Positions 6,965 through 9,736 of a stretch of DNA of 9,736 nt are shown here, piece after piece. The stretch is taken from positions 1 to 9,736 of the forward strand of contig JAKAVW010000098.1 of NCBI GenBank assembly GCA_021827445.1, in the 5' to 3' direction. The position numbers and the translations under genes are program-made. Numbering within the stretch: position 1 is the stretch's first letter; every line of letters begins with the position of its first letter. The notes beneath the pieces are model-generated. The model was not told the origin of the DNA. It ran no database searches and worked only from the letters and a program-made list of their open reading frames with translations. Origin of the DNA: Pseudomonadota bacterium (GTDB lineage: Bacteria; Pseudomonadota; Gammaproteobacteria; Acidithiobacillales; Acidithiobacillaceae).

Positions 6965-7339
6965 TTATCGATGGTAGCAGGTATATCCCGGCGGACAGGC
7001 GGGTGCCTGCTGGTATTGCGGCGCTGTCGGTGTACACACGTAGCCGGCGGGGCACGGTACATTGCCCTGTGGCGCTGCATAGTAACCAGGCTGTGGTGCC
7101 GGTGCCTGTTGTTGGCTGTGAGAAATACCATAACCGGCAAGTCCGCCCAACCCGGCCCCGATGGCGGCGCCCGCCAGCGGGGCACCCGTCTGGTTGCCGA
7201 TAACTGCGCCGGCCACGGCACCGAGCAGGGAACCTCCCGCCGTATTGGCGGTGGTGCTATTGCTGGCATAGGGATTATTTGCGCAGCCCACTAATGCAAG
7301 GGGTAATGTTGCAATCATCAACCAGCGTGCTGTCTTCAT
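6965..7339 (-). CDS. Glycine-zipper lipoprotein with two CPxGYxC motifs
   Basis: A 124-residue lipoprotein of unknown function. It has a short signal peptide with lipobox LVGC (Cys19), then a glycine-zipper segment (about 35-71, starting GGSLLGAVAGAVIG, with small residues every three or four positions), typical of outer-membrane SlyB/OmpA-like glycine-zipper proteins that insert hairpins into membranes. A Gln/Pro/Tyr-rich linker leads to two copies of CPxGYxC (96-102 and 115-121), ending at YHR. The paired cysteines probably form disulfides in the periplasm. Three in-frame ATGs occur close together (7348, 7345, 7339); the GAGGAG ribosome-binding site at 7349-7354 abuts the first but sits 9 nt from the third, so 7339 is chosen. 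Divergent from another small lipoprotein gene. Confidence 0.82.
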   Translation of the reverse strand: MKTARWLMIATLPLALVGCANNPYASNSTTANTAGGSLLGAVAGAVIGNQTGAPLAGAAIGAGLGGLAGYGISHSQQQAPAPQPGYYAAPQGNVPCPAGYVCTPTAPQYQQAPACPPGYTCYHR

Positions 7340-7348
7340 GGTCATCAT

Positions 7349-7354
7349 CTCCTC
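7349..7354 (-). promoter_or_regulatory. Ribosome-binding site that decides the glycine-zipper start
   Basis: Minus-strand GAGGAG at 7349-7354 directly touches the first ATG (7348) and is 3 nt from the second. It has a normal 9-nt gap only to the ATG at 7339, which also gives the cleaner signal peptide (MKTARW). Confidence 0.65.
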
Positions 7355-7356
7355 GT

Positions 7357-7386
7357 ATAGTATTTAGGTGCTTATTATGGTGCCAA
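7357..7386 (-). promoter_or_regulatory. Candidate sigma-70 promoter for the glycine-zipper lipoprotein
   Basis: Minus-strand TTGGCA (7381-7386) and TACTAT (7357-7362), each 5 of 6 to consensus, are separated by 18 bp. Transcription from it would begin at or within the ribosome-binding site, giving a very short leader. This is unusual, so an alternative upstream promoter cannot be excluded. Confidence 0.45.
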
Positions 7387-7400
7387 GCTCCACAAGGATG

Positions 7401-7417
7401 CTAGTGTAGTCAACTAG
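7401..7417. promoter_or_regulatory. Short dyad between two divergent lipoprotein genes (possible operator)
   Basis: CTAGT (7401-7405) and ACTAG (7413-7417) form perfect 5-bp inverted arms around 7 bases. The dyad sits just upstream of the candidate promoter of the glycine-zipper gene and in the region shared with the DUF3568-like gene. A regulator site is possible, but a dyad this short can arise by chance. Confidence 0.2.
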
Positions 7418-7580
7418 GTACAGTCCTGCCAATCGCAATGGCTGTTCCGGGCAGAGTGTCTCCTATACTTCACCGTCTTGAGGGTTTGCAGGATGAATCC
7501 CCGCCGCCACCTTTTGCGGTATAGTATGGAGCGATGGTCCACTCCCCGGACCGACCTCGTGGTTTGCTATGGAGAATGCT

Positions 7581-7970
7581 ATGACCCGATTATCATCACG
7601 CCTCGCGGCGGCCTCTGTGGTGCTGGCTCTCGGGCTGAGTGGATGTACAGCCAGCTGGGCCCCGCAAGTTAACCCGGTGCCGTATTATACTTATTACCCC
7701 GCATCGCTCAGCGTGGTTACTGCCGCAACTGAGAAAGCCTTACCTCAGGCGGGGATGCAGTTTACCGGGTCCAAGCAGACCAGCCCCGATACTGTCGAAG
7801 TGCATGGCTATGATTCAGAGGGTAACGCCATTCTTATCACCCTGCGGACCAAAGGCGCTGCAGTCACTAAATTCTCGGCACGCATAGGCCTTTATGGACA
7901 TCTCCGTGAGGTGGAAGAGATAGAACACTGGATAGGGCAGTATGTCGGGCAGGCCATCGCGCGACCTTGA
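7581..7970 (+). CDS. DUF3568-like small lipoprotein
   Basis: A 129-residue lipoprotein of unknown function. It has a signal peptide with lipobox LSGC (Cys22), a Tyr/Pro-rich linker (VPYYTYYPASL), then one alpha/beta domain: a helix VVTAATEKALPQAG, strands around KQTSPDTVEVHGYDSEGNAILITLR, TKFSARIGLYGH and a final helix with EEIEHWIGQYV. This order and the KGxxVTxxxxRIGxxG pattern fit the DUF3568 family of periplasmic lipoproteins. An upstream in-frame ATG at 7569 has no ribosome-binding site, while GGAG at 7571-7574 sits 6 nt before the ATG at 7581, so the latter is chosen. TATACT (7464-7469) and TATAGT (7520-7525) resemble -10 boxes, but neither has a good -35. It is divergent from the glycine-zipper lipoprotein and convergent with the amidotransferase gene. 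Confidence 0.72.
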   Translation: MTRLSSRLAAASVVLALGLSGCTASWAPQVNPVPYYTYYPASLSVVTAATEKALPQAGMQFTGSKQTSPDTVEVHGYDSEGNAILITLRTKGAAVTKFSARIGLYGHLREVEEIEHWIGQYVGQAIARP

Positions 7971-8070
7971 ATGCGGCGTAGTGACTTGCCGATTGCGGCT
8001 GACCATGCGACCGATGGTTGCACCGTTTGCTGATTGCGGAAATGATCAAGACCGGGTAGCGCTGGCTCTA

Positions 8071-8784
8071 TCAGCGCAACTGCCCTAGCCACGGGCGGTA
8101 GATTGCCGTGGCGCTGCCCAGCAACGCTTCACATCGGTGCTCCAGATGGTCGTGAATAGTCCTGCTGCACTGTATGCCTGCACCGGTTTGCTGCAGGTCA
8201 TCCGCCATGCTTTCCGTCCAGGCTTGCACCATGGCGGGGGTGACTTCCGGGTGGCCCTGAAGGGCCAGACAGTGTTTACCAATAGCGAAGGCTTGCTGGG
8301 CACAAAAGTCGCTGGAGAGCAGCGGCACCGCACCGGATGGCAGGGAAAAAGTTTCGCCATGCCAGTGAAAGAGTGTAAACGAGTCGGGAAGCTCTTGTAA
8401 CCAGTCGCTGCTCATTGCTTCCGGGGTTTTGGTGACCGGCCACCAGCCGATTTCCGGGCCATCCGGGTTAGGGGTTACCTGGCCGCCCAGCGCACGGGCA
8501 ATCAGTTGCCCGCCGAGGCAGTGTCCCAGGACCGGGAGTTCTTCGCCAATTGCCCGGCGAATAATTTGTTGCTCGGTGAGCAACCACGGGTACTGGTCGG
8601 TATCGTGGACGCTCATGGGCCCGCCCATGATGATCAAAGCGCCATAGTCAGCCAAATCATCGGGAACCGGCACGCCCAGATCAAGGCGATGCACCTCCGT
8701 TTGGTGTTTCTGTGCCGCAAGAATATGTTGCAGGCTACCTAGCCCTTCTTCCGGATGGTGCTGTAAAACGAGAATCTTCGTCAT
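8071..8784 (-). CDS. Class I glutamine amidotransferase-like protein (GMP synthase GATase type)
   Basis: A 237-residue stand-alone cytosolic protein with a complete class I GATase fold: first strand MTKILVLQHHPEEG, oxyanion-side IIMGGPMSVHD (51-61), nucleophile elbow GHCLGGQ (Cys89), then EIGWWPV and FHWHGETFSLP, and the rest of the triad in QGHPE (His178, Glu180). All three catalytic residues are present, so it is probably active as a glutamine or gamma-glutamyl amide hydrolase. Stand-alone members of this family lack a synthase partner domain and their substrates are generally unknown. Its ATG overlaps the TGA of the upstream GGDEF-EAL gene (ATGA, 8781-8784), so they are co-transcribed and probably translationally coupled. 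A small stem (8059-8064 with 8072-8077) overlaps the stop codon but has no T-run. Confidence 0.88.
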   Translation of the reverse strand: MTKILVLQHHPEEGLGSLQHILAAQKHQTEVHRLDLGVPVPDDLADYGALIIMGGPMSVHDTDQYPWLLTEQQIIRRAIGEELPVLGHCLGGQLIARALGGQVTPNPDGPEIGWWPVTKTPEAMSSDWLQELPDSFTLFHWHGETFSLPSGAVPLLSSDFCAQQAFAIGKHCLALQGHPEVTPAMVQAWTESMADDLQQTGAGIQCSRTIHDHLEHRCEALLGSATAIYRPWLGQLR

Positions 8785-9736
8785 GATGCGGGCTTTTCCG
8801 CAGCGGTATTGTGTAGCCAGTATGTGGCAAAACCCGATGCCGACATAGGCCTGGCGATGCCATATCCCTGTCCTCGGTCCGCCTGCATCTGGCGCAGGAG
8901 GTTGGCGCTCTCCATGTTCTCAATGCCTTCGGCGGTGACGGTTACGCCCAGCGCATGGGCCATCTGGATCATGGCCTGAATCATCCGTTGGTGACGTTGA
9001 CTCCCGGCCATGGGAATGACGAAGCTGTGGTCGATTTTGATCTGGTTGCAGCCGAGTTCGAGCAGGTATTGCAGTGCGGCAGGCCCTGTTCCAAAGTCGT
9101 CGAGGGCGAAGCGCACACCAAGGCTCTGGCAGTCACTGATCAGTCTGGCGGTTTTGGCAATATCGCGCAGCGCGATGCGTTCAACCAGCTCCAGACAGAT
9201 GCGCTCTGCAGACAGTGCGGGGCAGTCCGCCAGCGCGCGGCGTAAGTCGTCGCAGAGACGATGGTTTTCTACCTGGCGAGCAGCGAGGTTGATCTGGATG
9301 TCAAGGACCATGCCCTGCTTGGCCCAGGTTTCGCCGTGTTGGCAGGCGTTATGGATAACCCACGCCCCAATGCGCTGCATGACCGTAGAGTTCTCCGCGA
9401 CATCCAGAAAGCTGTCGGGCAGGAGCAGACCGCGCTCAGGGTGCTGCCAGCGGATCAATGCTTCGGCCGCAACGCAAAGGCCGCTTTGCATGTCGATGAT
9501 GGGTTGCCAGTAGAGGACGAACTCCTGTTTTGCCAGTGCACGCTCCAGTTCACCGCGCAGGTGTTGGGCGGAGCGCCGGCGCTCATCGTCCGCGTGATCG
9601 TAATAGGTCCAGCAATTTCCACCGGCCGCCTTGGCGCGATAGACCGCCTGGTCTGCGTGGTGGATAAGCTCAACGGGATCGACGTTGTCATGGGGATAGG
9701 TGGTGACGCCGGCGCTGGCTGTTATACCAACCTGCT
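8781..9736 (-). CDS. GGDEF-EAL c-di-GMP signalling protein, 3' part (N-terminus beyond window)
   Basis: The visible 317 residues hold the end of a GGDEF domain (GITASAGVTTYPHD, then HHADQAVYRAKAAGGN), a short linker helix and a complete EAL domain to the stop. The EAL domain hydrolyses cyclic di-GMP to pGpG; all usual metal and catalytic positions are visible: AEALIRW (EAL at fragment residues 91-93), INLAARQ, LELVER, ALDDFGTG, IKIDHSF, VTAEGIEN and GQGYGIARPM. It is therefore probably an active phosphodiesterase. The GGDEF active-site loop, inhibitory site and any sensor domain lie past the right edge, so cyclase activity cannot be judged. The open frame runs past the internal Met at 9491 into clear GGDEF sequence, so that Met is not the start. 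The stop overlaps the start of the amidotransferase gene by 4 nt. Confidence 0.93.
   Translation of the reverse strand, partial: QVGITASAGVTTYPHDNVDPVELIHHADQAVYRAKAAGGNCWTYYDHADDERRRSAQHLRGELERALAKQEFVLYWQPIIDMQSGLCVAAEALIRWQHPERGLLLPDSFLDVAENSTVMQRIGAWVIHNACQHGETWAKQGMVLDIQINLAARQVENHRLCDDLRRALADCPALSAERICLELVERIALRDIAKTARLISDCQSLGVRFALDDFGTGPAALQYLLELGCNQIKIDHSFVIPMAGSQRHQRMIQAMIQMAHALGVTVTAEGIENMESANLLRQMQADRGQGYGIARPMSASGFATYWLHNTAAEKPAS

Noticed and set aside
6760..7269. 169-residue minus-strand open frame extending past the glycine-zipper gene
   Set aside because: Its first part is an out-of-frame shadow of the lipoprotein gene and no ribosome-binding site precedes it. The tail at 6760-6964 looks slightly protein-like but matches no family I recognise.
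8059..8077. Stem GCGCTG/CAGCGC as a terminator for the amidotransferase gene
   Set aside because: A 6-bp stem overlapping the stop codon with no T-run on either strand; not a convincing intrinsic terminator.

Overview
The window reads as chromosomal DNA of a Gram-negative, probably gammaproteobacterial or Acidithiobacillus-like bacterium. This is inferred from three lipobox-bearing lipoproteins, an E. coli-type Kch channel, RlpA, a division-type penicillin-binding protein and GGDEF-EAL signalling. The genus is a guess from overall gene flavour and no marker gene fixes it. No RNA genes, insertion sequences, CRISPR arrays or phage structural genes were seen.

Layout. 1-1782 (-): 5' two-thirds of a Cu(+)-exporting P1B ATPase (copA), cut by the left edge, read from a MerR-family-type promoter at 1861-1892. 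2091-3643 (+): a two-gene operon, a Kch-like K+ channel with an RCK domain and, overlapping its stop by 4 nt from a TTG start, a small membrane protein of the superinfection-immunity family. 3624-4706 (-): an RlpA-like lipoprotein whose 3' end overlaps the operon by 20 nt. 4934-6685 (+): a stand-alone FtsI/PBP3-like transpeptidase, divergent from rlpA across 227 bp. 6965-7339 (-) and 7581-7970 (+): two divergent small lipoproteins, a glycine-zipper protein and a DUF3568-like protein. 8071-9736 (-): a GGDEF-EAL protein, cut by the right edge, translationally coupled (ATGA) to a class I glutamine amidotransferase-like protein.

How the genes fit together. Apart from the c-di-GMP/amidotransferase pair, everything acts at the cell envelope: metal export, K+ conductance, septal wall synthesis or remodelling, and outer-membrane lipoproteins. 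The most unusual part is the divergent rlpA/ftsI-like pair. The RlpA-like protein lacks two of the three catalytic residues known from Pseudomonas RlpA (Glu to Thr, His to Ser). The FtsI-like protein has SxC in place of the SxN motif. Together they look like a specialised, possibly non-canonical septal wall module. The K+ channel/superinfection-immunity operon is the second item worth following. No complete novel defence or mobile system is evident.
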